The notes beneath the pieces are model-generated. The model was not told where the DNA came from. It did no database searches and worked only from the letters and a program-made list of their open reading frames with translations. The translations under genes were made by a program, and so were the position numbers. This document shows, piece by piece, positions 7,743-17,098 of a stretch of DNA of 43,778 bases. Source of the DNA: Thiohalophilus sp. (GTDB taxonomy: Bacteria; Pseudomonadota; Gammaproteobacteria; UBA6429; Thiohalophilaceae); contig NZ_JAXHMV010000003.1 of NCBI RefSeq assembly GCF_034521165.1, forward strand, positions 1-43,778, written 5' to 3'. Position 1 is the stretch's first letter, and each line of letters starts with the position of its first letter.

Positions 7743-8921
7743 ATGGCGGTAACCAAGGAACAATTTAACCAGGACTTCGGCAAGGAGTCCTTTATCAAAC
7801 AGCTGAGCCTGTTTGACTGGATCTGGGCGGCGGCCCTGCTGTTTGGTGCCGGCTATGCCTGGAACAAATATTCCGCGCTGATGGACAACTACGAGGTCGG
7901 CATTCTCTTCGGTACGTCCATCGCCCTGATCGCGCTGGGCTGGTACTGGAAAGCGACCCGGCACCTGATGATTGCCATTGCCGCTATCAGCCTGTTCGCG
8001 GTGAGTCTGTATGGTAACGATCTCGGTCAGGCCGAGCAGAACTTCTTTCTTAAATTTCTGATCTCCAGTCAGTCGGCGACCATGTGGATGAGCGCGCTGT
8101 TTGTGATGGCCACCGTGACCTATTATGTCTACCTGGCCAAACCCAACGATTTTATCGGCAAGGTGGCCACCTCCATGGTCTGGGTCGCCACCACCATGGG
8201 CTTTGTCGGCCTGATGGTGCGCTGGCGCGAATCCTATCTCATCAGCCATGACGTCGGTCATATTCCGGTCAGCAATCTGTACGAAGTCTTTATCCTGTTT
8301 GCGATCATTACCGCCCTGATTTACCTGTTTTACGAGGCGCGCACCCGCGCCAAGGGCATGGGGGCCTTTGCCCTGACGATCATCTCCGCCTCGATTGCAT
8401 TCCTGCTCTGGTACCACTTTGAAAAAGGCGCACACGAGATCGAGCCACTGGTGCCGGCCCTGCAAAGTTACTGGATGAAGATTCACGTGCCGGCCAACTT
8501 CGTCGGCTACGGCGCCTTTGCGCTGGCCGCGATGCTCGGTGTGGCCTATCTGCTGGTGGAGCGGGCGCAAAACCGCAATCCGCAGAGCGGGTTTGTGGCG
8601 CGCATGCCGAGTCTGGACATGCTCGATGACATCATGCACAAGACTATTGCGCTGGGCTTTGCCTTCTTTACCGTGGCGACGGTACTGGGTGCCATGTGGG
8701 CGGCCGAGGCCTGGGGTGGTTACTGGTCCTGGGACCCGAAAGAAACCTGGGCCCTGATCGTCTGGCTGAATTACGCCGCCTGGCTGCACCTGCGCCTGAC
8801 CAAGGGCTGGCGCGGTGCCCCCCTGGCCTGGTGGGCGATCATCGGCCTGTTCGTCACCACCTTCGCCTTCCTGGGTGTGAATATGTTCCTCTCCGGCCTG
8901 CACTCCTACGGCGAGCTGTGA
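7743..8921 (+). CDS. ccsB: Cytochrome c biogenesis protein CcsB/CcsA (heme-handling WWD protein)
   Basis: 392 residues, strongly hydrophobic, about eight membrane segments. The heme-binding tryptophan-rich WWD motif WGGYWSWDPKETW begins at residue 324. Conserved His include SHDVGH before it and the one in NYAAWLH after it. Together with ResB it forms the System II cytochrome c synthetase in the inner membrane. The ATG follows CAGGTGA. The pair resB-ccsB stands where Pseudomonas has cytochrome c4 next to dsbA, so it interrupts that older order. The nearby dsbA fits the same job, since apocytochrome thiols need redox control. Confidence 0.95.
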   Translation: MAVTKEQFNQDFGKESFIKQLSLFDWIWAAALLFGAGYAWNKYSALMDNYEVGILFGTSIALIALGWYWKATRHLMIAIAAISLFAVSLYGNDLGQAEQNFFLKFLISSQSATMWMSALFVMATVTYYVYLAKPNDFIGKVATSMVWVATTMGFVGLMVRWRESYLISHDVGHIPVSNLYEVFILFAIITALIYLFYEARTRAKGMGAFALTIISASIAFLLWYHFEKGAHEIEPLVPALQSYWMKIHVPANFVGYGAFALAAMLGVAYLLVERAQNRNPQSGFVARMPSLDMLDDIMHKTIALGFAFFTVATVLGAMWAAEAWGGYWSWDPKETWALIVWLNYAAWLHLRLTKGWRGAPLAWWAIIGLFVTTFAFLGVNMFLSGLHSYGEL

Positions 8922-8947
8922 GGAGCCATTGTTCGAAGTTTCTAGAT

Positions 8948-9122
8948 CGCAAAGGCGCAAAGAACGCAAAGGAAATAATTTGATGATTTCTTGTGAGGCT
9001 CAGGCCCCGGGCCAGGGCTCCAGTTTGCGCGCAAATCGCGTCGTTCAGGTCTGGAGCCCAACACAAAGAAAATAATAGTTTTTCTTGGCGTCCTCCGCGT
9101 CTTTGCGTCCTTTGCGTTCCTT
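8948..9122. repeat. Foldback intergenic element, CGCAAAGGCGCAAAG family
   Basis: The left arm CGCAAAGGCGCAAAGAACGC (from 8948) and the right arm ending CTTTGCGTCCTTTGCGTTCC (to about 9120) are near inverse copies around ~120 bases of unrelated sequence. It separates the convergent ccsB and cNMP-binding genes. Related elements occur at 1423-1870, 14829-15161, 40765-40972 and 43625-43773. Confidence 0.8.
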
Positions 9123-9142
9123 CCACCAACCTGGAGAAGAGG

Positions 9143-9646
9143 CTAGCGGATGGGTCCGTTGCCGTACATGTACTGGTTGAAGCTGGCAATATCCATACTT
9201 AGTCTGCGGAACAGGTGGTCCAGGCTGATGATGGTGTGTTCGACGAGGTTGACGGCGATGAAGGGGTGCTCAACTCGCAGCCGGTTGTACATGATGCGGG
9301 TCAGTTTGAGCAGGCGGGTATCGCCGACGCTGGCGCGAATCCGGGCGGAGCGCGCCTGGCGGTCGAAAAACGACATTTCCCCCATCACCTCGCCTTCCTT
9401 CAGGCGACCGATTTCCACGTCCTTGCCGTGATCTTCGAAAAACAGGACGACTTCACCCTTTATAATAAAGAACAGGGCCTCGCCGATCTCGCCGATATCG
9501 GCGATCACCTCATTCTTTTTGAAGAAGACCGGCTCGGTGAATTCCATCAGAGTCTGGACCTCGTTCAGCGTGAGTGATTCGCACAGGTGTTGCTGGTTCA
9601 GGAAGTCGGCAATGTCGATTTGTTTGGCAGCTTTTCTGGTTGGCAT
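9143..9646 (-). CDS. Cyclic-nucleotide-binding domain protein without DNA-binding domain
   Basis: 167 residues with a strong GAGGAG site before the ATG. Residues ~20-140 form a Crp-type beta-roll, with the nucleotide-binding cassette recognisable as GEVMGEMSFFDRQARSARI (Gly-Glu and Arg-Ser in the expected places). After it comes one long helix but no winged helix-turn-helix, so this is not a Crp/Fnr transcription factor. Such stand-alone domains usually sense a cyclic nucleotide or pass a signal to a partner protein. It is on the strand opposite to its neighbours and lies between the cytochrome maturation genes and dsbA. Its ligand and partner cannot be read from the sequence. Confidence 0.85.
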   Translation of the reverse strand: MPTRKAAKQIDIADFLNQQHLCESLTLNEVQTLMEFTEPVFFKKNEVIADIGEIGEALFFIIKGEVVLFFEDHGKDVEIGRLKEGEVMGEMSFFDRQARSARIRASVGDTRLLKLTRIMYNRLRVEHPFIAVNLVEHTIISLDHLFRRLSMDIASFNQYMYGNGPIR

Positions 9647-9772
9647 GGCTATCTCCTCAGTGTGCAGGGCGTAGCTTATCGGATGCCGGGACGAGGGGGA
9701 ATCGGGGGGCGTGGCTTGCTTCGAGCAGTGAGTTTGAATAGTCTGAGAATAACCGAATATCAGGAGTCATTG

Positions 9773-10423
9773 ATGAAGACGATTTTGCGTATATTGGCCC
9801 CACTGCTAGCGCTGGCGGTGCTGTTCCCGGCCCCGGTCCAGGCGGAGTATGCCGAGGGCATTGAATACCGGCGCATTACGCCGGCTGTCGAAAAGCTGAC
9901 CGATAAGCCCCGCGAAGTGGTCGAGCTGTTCTGGTACGGCTGTCCCCATTGTTACCGTTTTGAGCCGAAACTGGAAACCTGGGTCGAGAACAAACCGGAC
10001 GATGTTGGCTTCGAACGCGTGCCGGCGGTCTTCGTTCATCCGCAGACTGGCCGCCCGAATCCGAAGTGGGCGTTGCATGCCAAACTGTTTTATACCGCGG
10101 AATTACTGGAGATCCGGGACAAGATTCATGCCCCCCTGTTCAAGCGTATCCACGCCGGCGGTAAGCATATCCATACCAGTGATCAGGCCGAGGCCTTTTT
10201 TGCCGAGTTCGGCGTTGACGCGGAGACGTTCCGCAACACGATCAATTCCTTTGCCGTCGACGGCAAGCTGCGCCGCGCCATTGAACTGACCAAGCGTTAT
10301 GGCGCCGAGGGTGTTCCGGCGCTGGTCATCGATGGTCGCTATATTACCGACGGCCCCATGTCAGGCGGGCACGATGCCATGCTGGGCGTGGTGCAGCAGC
10401 TGCTCGCAACGGATCCCGAATAA
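9773..10423 (+). CDS. dsbA: Thiol:disulfide interchange protein DsbA
   Basis: 216 residues. The ATG at 9773 follows CAGGAG by six bases; the longer upstream frame has no such site and would bury the signal peptide. The signal peptide is residues 1-24 (ends PVQA). The active site CPHC is at residues 57-60 inside FWYGCPHCYRFEP, and the conserved cis-proline is in GVPALVI. It is a thioredoxin-fold periplasmic oxidase that introduces disulfides into secreted proteins and is reoxidised by DsbB. It sits 47 bases before the alsS-like gene with no terminator between. Confidence 0.95.
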   Translation: MKTILRILAPLLALAVLFPAPVQAEYAEGIEYRRITPAVEKLTDKPREVVELFWYGCPHCYRFEPKLETWVENKPDDVGFERVPAVFVHPQTGRPNPKWALHAKLFYTAELLEIRDKIHAPLFKRIHAGGKHIHTSDQAEAFFAEFGVDAETFRNTINSFAVDGKLRRAIELTKRYGAEGVPALVIDGRYITDGPMSGGHDAMLGVVQQLLATDPE

Positions 10424-10470
10424 TCTGTCTACAGGCATATCAACAGCATTGACCAGCAGGAGATGAATGA

Positions 10471-12102
10471 ATGAAAGCCGCCGAACTTTTCGTGCGCTGC
10501 CTCGAAAATGAAGAAGTGGAATATATCTTTGGCATCCCCGGGGAAGAGAACCTGGATGTGATGGATGCCCTGCTGGATTCGGATATTGAGTTTGTCACCA
10601 CCCGGCATGAGCAGGGCGCGGCGTTCATGGCTGATGTCTACGGGCGATTGACCGGCAAGGCAGGGGTCTGCCTGGGAACACTGGGACCGGGCGCCACCAA
10701 CCTGTTCACCGGGGTGGCCGATGCCAATATGGATCATGCCCCGCTGGTGGCCGTGGCCGGACAGGCCAGCACCCATCGTCTGCACAAGGAATCGCATCAG
10801 GTACTGGATCTCGAGGAGATCTTTCGCGCGATCACCAAGTATTCCTCACGTCTGTTGACCCCGGACATTATTCCCGAGGTCGTACGCAAGGCGTTCAAGG
10901 TGGCGCAGACGGAGAAGACCGGCGCCTGTTTCATCGAGTTTCCGGAAAATATCGCCGAGATGGAGATCGACGATCAGCCCCTGCCGGTCAAGTATCCCTA
11001 TCCGCCGGAGCCGCCGGGCGAGAAGGTGGATCGGGCAGCCGATATTATCTCGCGCGCGAAAAACCCGATCATACTGGCCGGCAACGGGGTCATACGCAGC
11101 CACGCCTGGAAGCAGCTGGCCGAATTCGCCGAGCAATTGCGCATACCAGTGGCCAATACCTTCATGGCCAAGGGCGTGGTGCCCTTCAAGCATTCGATGG
11201 CCCTGGGCAGTGCCGGGTTACAGGCCAACGATTATGTCAGCTGCGGTTTCAGCCGGGCCGATGTGATCATTTGTGTCGGTTATGATCTGGTCGAGTACCA
11301 TCCTTATTTATGGCATCCGACCAAGGATCGAACCATTATTCATATCGATAATTCGCCCGCGGAAGTTGATGCCTATTACCCGGTAGAAGTTGGCGTCGTC
11401 GGCGATATCAAGCATTCCCTGTTGCGCATTATGAATCTGGCCAGTCCGCATACCGGCACGGCCATGAAAAGTCTGCGTAAGGCGCTGATCGAGGATATGA
11501 ATCAGCACAAGGATGATACGGCCCTGCCGCTCAAGCCACAGAAGATCATCTGGGATCTGCGTACCGCGATGAACCTTGAAGACATTGCCCTGTGTGATGT
11601 CGGGGCACATAAAATGTGGATGGCGCGCATGTTCCGCTGCGAATATCCCAACACCTGCTTGATCTCCAACGGGTTTGCCAGCATGGGCATTGCCCTGCCC
11701 GGCGCCATCGCCGCCAAACTGGCGTATCCAGACCGTAACGTGGTGGCCGTAACCGGCGATGCCGGCTTTTTGATGAATTCCCAGGAGATCGAGACCGCCA
11801 TGCGCATGAAAACGCCCATCGTGATCCTGGTCTGGAATGATAATGGCTACGGGTTGATCGAATGGAAACAGATCAACAGTTTCGGCCGCAAGTCACACGT
11901 GGATTTCAACAATCCGGATTTTATCAAATACGCCGAATCATTCGGCGCCAAAGGCTATCGAATCGAAAAAGGCGAGGATCTGCTGCCGACGCTGAAAACC
12001 GCGCTGGCCGATAATACCGTGAGTATTATCGATTGCCCGGTGGATTACAGCGAGAACCTCAAGCTGACCCAGAAGCTGGGTGAAATGATCTGTCCGATCT
12101 GA
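10471..12102 (+). CDS. alsS: Acetolactate synthase, AlsS-like catabolic type
   Basis: 543 residues, ThDP-dependent. The N-terminal domain has the catalytic Glu47 in TTRHEQGAAFMADVYGR and the motif GTLGPGATNL. The C-terminal ThDP/metal motif starts at about residue 429 (GDAGFLMNSQEIETA) and ends in NDNGYG. It joins two pyruvates into acetolactate with CO2 release. The sequence resembles the stand-alone AlsS type more than biosynthetic IlvB, and no small regulatory subunit (ilvN/ilvH) or acetolactate decarboxylase lies beside it. The ribosome binding site GGAG precedes the ATG. It sits inside a dsbA-EEP-GGDEF run that lacks it in Pseudomonas, so it may be an insertion. Other ThDP carboligases or decarboxylases remain possible. 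Confidence 0.8.
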   Translation: MKAAELFVRCLENEEVEYIFGIPGEENLDVMDALLDSDIEFVTTRHEQGAAFMADVYGRLTGKAGVCLGTLGPGATNLFTGVADANMDHAPLVAVAGQASTHRLHKESHQVLDLEEIFRAITKYSSRLLTPDIIPEVVRKAFKVAQTEKTGACFIEFPENIAEMEIDDQPLPVKYPYPPEPPGEKVDRAADIISRAKNPIILAGNGVIRSHAWKQLAEFAEQLRIPVANTFMAKGVVPFKHSMALGSAGLQANDYVSCGFSRADVIICVGYDLVEYHPYLWHPTKDRTIIHIDNSPAEVDAYYPVEVGVVGDIKHSLLRIMNLASPHTGTAMKSLRKALIEDMNQHKDDTALPLKPQKIIWDLRTAMNLEDIALCDVGAHKMWMARMFRCEYPNTCLISNGFASMGIALPGAIAAKLAYPDRNVVAVTGDAGFLMNSQEIETAMRMKTPIVILVWNDNGYGLIEWKQINSFGRKSHVDFNNPDFIKYAESFGAKGYRIEKGEDLLPTLKTALADNTVSIIDCPVDYSENLKLTQKLGEMICPI

Positions 12103-12109
12103 ACTGACG

Positions 12110-12955
12110 ATGATGTCGCAACAGACCGCTACCGACGACAGGGCACAAACGCTGAAAATACTCAGCTACAACGTCCAGGTCGGGATCAAGACCAGTCGTC
12201 CGTATCAATACCTCACCGGCAGCTGGCGGCATGTCCTGCCCTGTGCCCGGCGTCTCGGCAATCTGGACCTGGCGGCGGAGATGATGAAGGAATATGACAT
12301 CGTAGGTGTCCAGGAAGTCGATGCCGGCAGTCTGCGCAGTAACTTCATTAATCTGACCGAATATCTGGCGGAGCGGGGTGAATTTCCTTACTGGCATCAT
12401 CAGGTAAACCGTAAATTTGGTCGTATCGCGCAGCACAGTAACGGTTTGTTGAGCCATTTTCATCCTGCCGAGATACAGGACCTGCGTCTACCGGGCCTGA
12501 TCCCCGGTCGCCAGGCCATACTTGCCCGTTACGATGCCGGCGAAGATACGCTGGCGGTCATCGTTGTGCATCTGGCCCTGAGTCGACGGGCCAGACTGCT
12601 GCAAATGGATTATCTCGCCGATGTGGTGAACAGTTTTCCGCATGCGATCGTGATGGGGGACATGAACTGTCGGCATGACAGTCGCGAGATGCAGCACCTG
12701 ATCACACGCACCCGCCTGCATGAGCCGATCGAGGGTGTGCACACCTTTCCCAGCTGGCGCCCGCAACATAATATCGATCATATCCTGGCAACATCCGAAT
12801 TAACCATCAACAAGTTTTGCGAACTCGAGAATTTCGGTTCCGATCATCTGCCGTTAATGATGGAAGTCAGACTGCCGCCGGGCATGCAGTTTCACCGCTA
12901 CCAGCGCAACAAGTCACAAACCCTGAATGACTATCTGCAGAATCTGGATGGCTGA
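12110..12955 (+). CDS. Endonuclease/exonuclease/phosphatase (EEP) family protein
   Basis: 281 residues, soluble, no signal peptide. The EEP metal-dependent fold is shown by ILSYNVQVG near the start, VGVQEVDAG, VVHLALSRRAR, the GDMNCRHD motif, and the C-terminal SDHLPLM with the catalytic Asp-His. The family cleaves phosphodiester or phosphomonoester bonds; the substrate here is unknown. It starts 8 bases after the alsS stop (two adjacent ATGs at 12110 and 12113) and ends 2 bases before the GGDEF gene. The pair EEP-GGDEF next to dsbA is also found in Pseudomonas. Confidence 0.85.
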   Translation: MMSQQTATDDRAQTLKILSYNVQVGIKTSRPYQYLTGSWRHVLPCARRLGNLDLAAEMMKEYDIVGVQEVDAGSLRSNFINLTEYLAERGEFPYWHHQVNRKFGRIAQHSNGLLSHFHPAEIQDLRLPGLIPGRQAILARYDAGEDTLAVIVVHLALSRRARLLQMDYLADVVNSFPHAIVMGDMNCRHDSREMQHLITRTRLHEPIEGVHTFPSWRPQHNIDHILATSELTINKFCELENFGSDHLPLMMEVRLPPGMQFHRYQRNKSQTLNDYLQNLDG

Positions 12956-12957
12956 GT

Positions 12958-14697
12958 ATGGCGAACGAGACCGGTAAAAGCAGCCGTGAGGCCGATCACT
13001 GGAAGAAAAAATATTACGACAGCCTGGATGAGCTGGACGAACGGCAACGCGAATGGGCGCAGCTGGAAAAACAGCTGAGACTACTGGTCTCCCGTCTTAG
13101 CCTGATTGCCGAAACCGACGACGCCCAGTTGGGCAAGCAACTCGAGAAGCTGCGTGGCCAGATCCGTGACAGCAGTGATTTGTCTCGCCTGGAATCGCTG
13201 TTCAGCGACATCAATACAGCAATCGGCCGCCTGCCGGAACGCACAGGTAATAAAGAGGGACAATCAAATCCGGCCCACGCCTTGCAACTGCTTCTGGATG
13301 AACTGCCGATTCCGGAGGATCTGGCCCGCCAGGAAAAATATGTCAGAAAAAAACTGGCGCGTGTCGCGGGCGTCAGCGAGCTGTCCGATGCGGTCAAAAT
13401 CCTGGCAGAATTGTTGAGCCTGACGATTGAACAAGGCCTGCCGCCCGGTGCCGCACAGTCAAAAGGTTCCGCAGAAGCAAAAGAAGACAGAACAGGTCTT
13501 TTGAGTTCACTGTTTCGTCGTGGTGCCAGGGAAAAGACTGATACCGCCGATGCGCCGCAAAGGCAGCAACCTGTATCGATTGAAGTCGACTCGGGTCAGC
13601 CGGAAGCTGATGTGACAAAGTCAGAAATAGTGACCGATGACGAAGGGATTGCCTGCGCCCTGGCCGGGGAAATTCTGATTCAATTGCTCGAGCGCATCGA
13701 TTTTTCCGACGATCTGGCGGTGGAGTCGGAACTGGTACGTAAAAAACTCGAGCCCTGTGAAGACGTGGCGACATTAACCCGGGGCCTGGATGATACCGTC
13801 AAACTGATCGCCGATCTGCAATCACGGGTAAGGTCGGAAAAACAGGATCTGGAAAACTTCCTGCTGCAACTGACCGATCGACTGCAGGAGCTGGACAAGG
13901 ACATACAGCAAACCGCACGCCTGCGGGATGCCGCGTTGAGTGAATCACGTGAAATGAACCAGATGGTCAATTCGCAAGTCAGTTCGATCGAGCAGACCGT
14001 GGACGAGGCGCTGGATCTCGATTCATTAAAAACCGCGATCCAGTCGCGGGTGGTGATTATCCGAAATCATGTGGATCGTTTTCTCGAGCAGGAAGAAGGT
14101 CGCGGTGGTGAATCACATGAAATTATCCAGCGCCTGGAAAACCAGTTACGGGCGACGGAAGCCGAGTCGGACAAACTGCGCCAGCAGGTGAAAAAAGCCC
14201 AGAACAAGGCCGAAACGGACGCGTTAACCGGCATTCCCAATCGCATGGCCTACGACCGGCGACTGGAGGAGGAAATCGCACGGCATCGGCGCTATAACAC
14301 CGATTTTGTGCTGATGTTGTGGGATATCGACCATTTCAAGGAAATCAACGATACCTACGGGCATGCTGCCGGTGACAAGGTTCTGAAGGTGATTGCCGGT
14401 GTGATGCAGCAACAGTTGCGCGAAACCGATTTTCTGGCCCGTTACGGCGGTGAAGAGTTTGCGATCATTCTGGTTGAATCGGATATCGCTGCCGCGAAAG
14501 TCGTGGGTGAAAAACTGCGCCAGGCGATCGAGGCGCTGGAATTTCACTTTCGCGGGAGTCGTGTCCTGGTTACCGCGTCCTGTGGCCTTGCCCGGGCCGA
14601 AGAGGGGGATGCTGAACAGCTGTTCGAACGGGCCGACAATGCACTTTACAGTGCCAAGGATAAGGGGCGAAACCGGATTGAAAGTGCCGAAGCCTGA
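12958..14697 (+). CDS. Diguanylate cyclase with long coiled-coil N-terminus
   Basis: 579 residues, cytoplasmic. Residues ~15-410 are mostly charged helices, with a low-complexity linker around 160-215 and strong coiled coil near 270-420. The GGDEF domain covers ~415-579 (KAETDALTGIPNRMAYDRRL onward). Its active loop is GGEEF at 497-501, and RETD five residues before it is an intact inhibitory I-site, so it should make c-di-GMP and be limited by product. No sensory domain such as PAS or REC is evident; dimerisation by the coiled coil may control activity. It resembles the GGDEF protein adjoining dsbA/cytochrome c4 in Pseudomonas. No terminator is seen after it. Confidence 0.92.
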   Translation: MANETGKSSREADHWKKKYYDSLDELDERQREWAQLEKQLRLLVSRLSLIAETDDAQLGKQLEKLRGQIRDSSDLSRLESLFSDINTAIGRLPERTGNKEGQSNPAHALQLLLDELPIPEDLARQEKYVRKKLARVAGVSELSDAVKILAELLSLTIEQGLPPGAAQSKGSAEAKEDRTGLLSSLFRRGAREKTDTADAPQRQQPVSIEVDSGQPEADVTKSEIVTDDEGIACALAGEILIQLLERIDFSDDLAVESELVRKKLEPCEDVATLTRGLDDTVKLIADLQSRVRSEKQDLENFLLQLTDRLQELDKDIQQTARLRDAALSESREMNQMVNSQVSSIEQTVDEALDLDSLKTAIQSRVVIIRNHVDRFLEQEEGRGGESHEIIQRLENQLRATEAESDKLRQQVKKAQNKAETDALTGIPNRMAYDRRLEEEIARHRRYNTDFVLMLWDIDHFKEINDTYGHAAGDKVLKVIAGVMQQQLRETDFLARYGGEEFAIILVESDIAAAKVVGEKLRQAIEALEFHFRGSRVLVTASCGLARAEEGDAEQLFERADNALYSAKDKGRNRIESAEA

Positions 14698-15388
14698 GTT
14701 CGAGTTATTAACCAGTTCGAGCCAGGACAAGATCACCAGCTAGTCGCGCAGGTCATACTGGCAATAGCAAGTGTAACACCACTTTGGCTCTGCCCTGGTA
14801 TATGGCGGCAGCCATCCTAGTTCAGGCTCTCTGGAAAATAACGCAGAGGACGCTGGCCCTTCGGGCAGTGCCGAGGGACGAGTAACGAGGTACGAGGATT
14901 AGCTTGTCATTCCGGCGAAAGCCGGAATCCATAAGAGAACCCAGGCTGAATCTACGGCTAAGGCCAGGCCGCTTTTTAGATTCTCTGGAAAATAACGCGG
15001 AGGACGCAGAGGGTCACTCCCGGCATCCTGCCTCCAGCGACACTTGTACATCCCTGTACATCGCGCAACAAAGGCGCGGAGAAACAATAATGATGTCCCA
15101 ATGTGTATGGCATACATTTTAGATCCTCTGCGACTCCGCGTCTCTGCGTCCTCTGCGTTATAAATCCGTTATCTAAACAGGGTCCGCTTCCTCTCCAGCT
15201 TCGTCACTGTGGGTAAATGGTTGCGCAGGCTTCACCACAGTGGCTCACAGACTTCACCAGGGCAGGGCCGGTCCGGGAGTGTTCCGGGTTATCCTCTCCC
15301 TCGTTCATAAATCTGTCATCACACGTTCAATCAGCTTACATAATCGCAGTGCAGGCTTGATCCCGTTTGAATTGTTCAGGATCAGGCC
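14698..15388. repeat. Repeat-rich intergenic region (foldback arms, dRS3-like hairpin)
   Basis: 691 bases without a gene. Two left arms (14829-14853 and 14980-15011, sharing CTGGAAAATAACGC then GAGGACGC) face one right arm at 15124-15161 (CCTCTGCG...GCGTCCTCTGCGTTA). At 14908-14927 ATTCCGGC-GAAA-GCCGGAAT is a dRS3-like hairpin of a kind common between bacterial genes. At 14871-14898 lies a piece of the GAGGGACGAGTAACGAG family also seen at 31764 and 35606. The remainder to 15388 holds the presumed olsF promoter, which I cannot pinpoint. Confidence 0.7.
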
Positions 15389-17098
15389 ATGGCAGTTGCA
15401 ACGCTCAATAACAAACCCTGTAACCCTTTTTCACTCGACGAGGTTTTTGGCAAGCATGTACGTTATCGGCCGTTCCGGCTGATGAAAAATACGCTTGAGT
15501 CACTGTTCGGTTTGCGTGAACTGGCGCGGCGTTATGCCGATCTGGAACCCACCGCCGACCCGCAAGCATTTGTTCAGCAAGCGTTTGAGAACCTGGACAT
15601 TGATTATGTCATCGAAGCGGGTCGGCTTGAGAATATCCCGCAAACCGGTCCGGCCATTGTGGTGGCCAATCACCCGTTCGGTGCCCTCGAAGGCATGTTA
15701 CTGGTCGATCTGTTAAGCCAGCGGCGTGCGGATATCAAGATTATGGCCAATGGCCTGCTAAACCGGATCCCGGAGCTGGCACCGGTGTTTCTGGGTGTGA
15801 ATCCTTATGGACACAAAGCGGCAACGCGACAGAATGTCACGGCGATGCGCGAAGCTAGCCGCTGGTTGAAACAGGGTGGTTTGCTGGTCATGTTTCCGGC
15901 CGGCGATGTAGCGTCACGACGTTGGGCAAATCTGTCGATCAGCGAAGGGCCCTGGGATGCGTCGGTGGCGCGTCTCGCCCGTCTGTGTGATGCCAGTGTG
16001 GTTCCAATCCAGTTCGCCGGACACAACAGTCACCTGTTTTGCCTGGCCGGGCTATTACCCCCGATATGCAAGACGCTGTTACTGCCACGCGAACTGCTTA
16101 ATAAATCACACGGCACGGTAAGTTTACGCATCGGCAAGCCGTTCGATAAAAAAAGGCTGGTCGGATTCGAGAGGATGCCGGATCTGGCGGGGTATTTGCG
16201 TATGCGAACCTGTCTTTTGTCGCAAAGTGAAGGCGGAATTAACAGTGATCGGTCAATATTGGGGGATGATGCGCTGGCATCGATTCTGCCGCCGATGGAT
16301 GCTGTGCAGCTTGAAAAGGAATTGAGCACGCTGCCACAAGAGCAGCGGCTGGATACCTCGGGTGAGTTACAGGTCTGGTATGCCAGGGCCGCGCAAATCC
16401 CCCTGTTATTACAGGAGATTGGTCGTCAGCGCGAGATCAGCTTCAGATCGGTGGGAGAGGGCACCGGCAAGAGTAGTGATATCGATCTGTATGACCGTTT
16501 TTATCTGCATTTGTTTGTCTGGGACAGCCGGCAGAAGCAGGTGGTCGGGGGCTATCGACTGGGGCTGGTTGATGAGATTTTGCGCAATTACGGGCGTCGT
16601 GGTTTGTATAGTCATTCACTGTTTCGCTACAGTCGCCATTTCCTGCAACAGATCAGTCCGGCTATGGAGCTGGGGCGTTCCTTCGTGCGACCCGAATACC
16701 AGCGCAATTTTTCACCATTGATGTTGTTATGGAAAGGGATAGGCCATTATGTGGCGAAAAATCCGCGGTATGCCAATCTGTTCGGCCCCGTCAGCATCAG
16801 TAATGATTACAGCGGAATGTCCCAGCGCCTGTTGATCCGGTTTTTGAAACAGAACCTGTTCGACGGGACACTGGGTCGACACGTGAAACCGCGTTATCCC
16901 TATCGAACCGCCTGGAAAGACGGCTGGAATACGATGTTGCGCGAAGATATCAGCGTGGATGAACTATCGACATTGATCGCCGAGATCGAGGAGGATGACA
17001 AGGGCGTACCGGTGCTGATTCGACAATATCTGAAGCTGGGGGGCGGTTGCTGGGCTTCAATGTGGATCCCCGGTTCCAGTACTGTGTCGATGGCCTGA
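15389..17098 (+). CDS. olsF: OlsF-type bifunctional ornithine-lipid acyltransferase, C-terminus frameshifted
   Basis: 569 residues as read. The N-terminal half (~1-270) is a PlsC/OlsA-like O-acyltransferase with NHPFGALEG at residues 94-102 (catalytic His95) and the substrate motif MFPAGDVASRRW. The C-terminal half (~300-560) is an OlsB-like GNAT-type N-acyltransferase with DLYDRFYLHLFVWD, VGGYRLG, ELGRSFVRPEYQ and VPVLIRQYLKLGG. OlsF proteins acylate ornithine and then the 3-hydroxy fatty acid, making phosphorus-free membrane lipids. Reading in frame, the conserved end is replaced after KLGG by a 15-residue unrelated tail. The expected end continues in another frame to 17211 after a run of six G (17038-17043). 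Either one G is missing in the sequence or the gene is really shifted. Confidence 0.85.
   Translation: MAVATLNNKPCNPFSLDEVFGKHVRYRPFRLMKNTLESLFGLRELARRYADLEPTADPQAFVQQAFENLDIDYVIEAGRLENIPQTGPAIVVANHPFGALEGMLLVDLLSQRRADIKIMANGLLNRIPELAPVFLGVNPYGHKAATRQNVTAMREASRWLKQGGLLVMFPAGDVASRRWANLSISEGPWDASVARLARLCDASVVPIQFAGHNSHLFCLAGLLPPICKTLLLPRELLNKSHGTVSLRIGKPFDKKRLVGFERMPDLAGYLRMRTCLLSQSEGGINSDRSILGDDALASILPPMDAVQLEKELSTLPQEQRLDTSGELQVWYARAAQIPLLLQEIGRQREISFRSVGEGTGKSSDIDLYDRFYLHLFVWDSRQKQVVGGYRLGLVDEILRNYGRRGLYSHSLFRYSRHFLQQISPAMELGRSFVRPEYQRNFSPLMLLWKGIGHYVAKNPRYANLFGPVSISNDYSGMSQRLLIRFLKQNLFDGTLGRHVKPRYPYRTAWKDGWNTMLREDISVDELSTLIAEIEEDDKGVPVLIRQYLKLGGGCWASMWIPGSSTVSMA

Noticed and set aside
7716..8969. 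Long minus-strand frame opposite ccsB
   Set aside because: Antisense to a strongly conserved membrane protein; rich in His, Gln and Gly with no family pattern.
9143..9646. Crp/Fnr transcription factor acting on the nearby FNR-type boxes
   Set aside because: It lacks a helix-turn-helix and the Fe-S cysteines of FNR.
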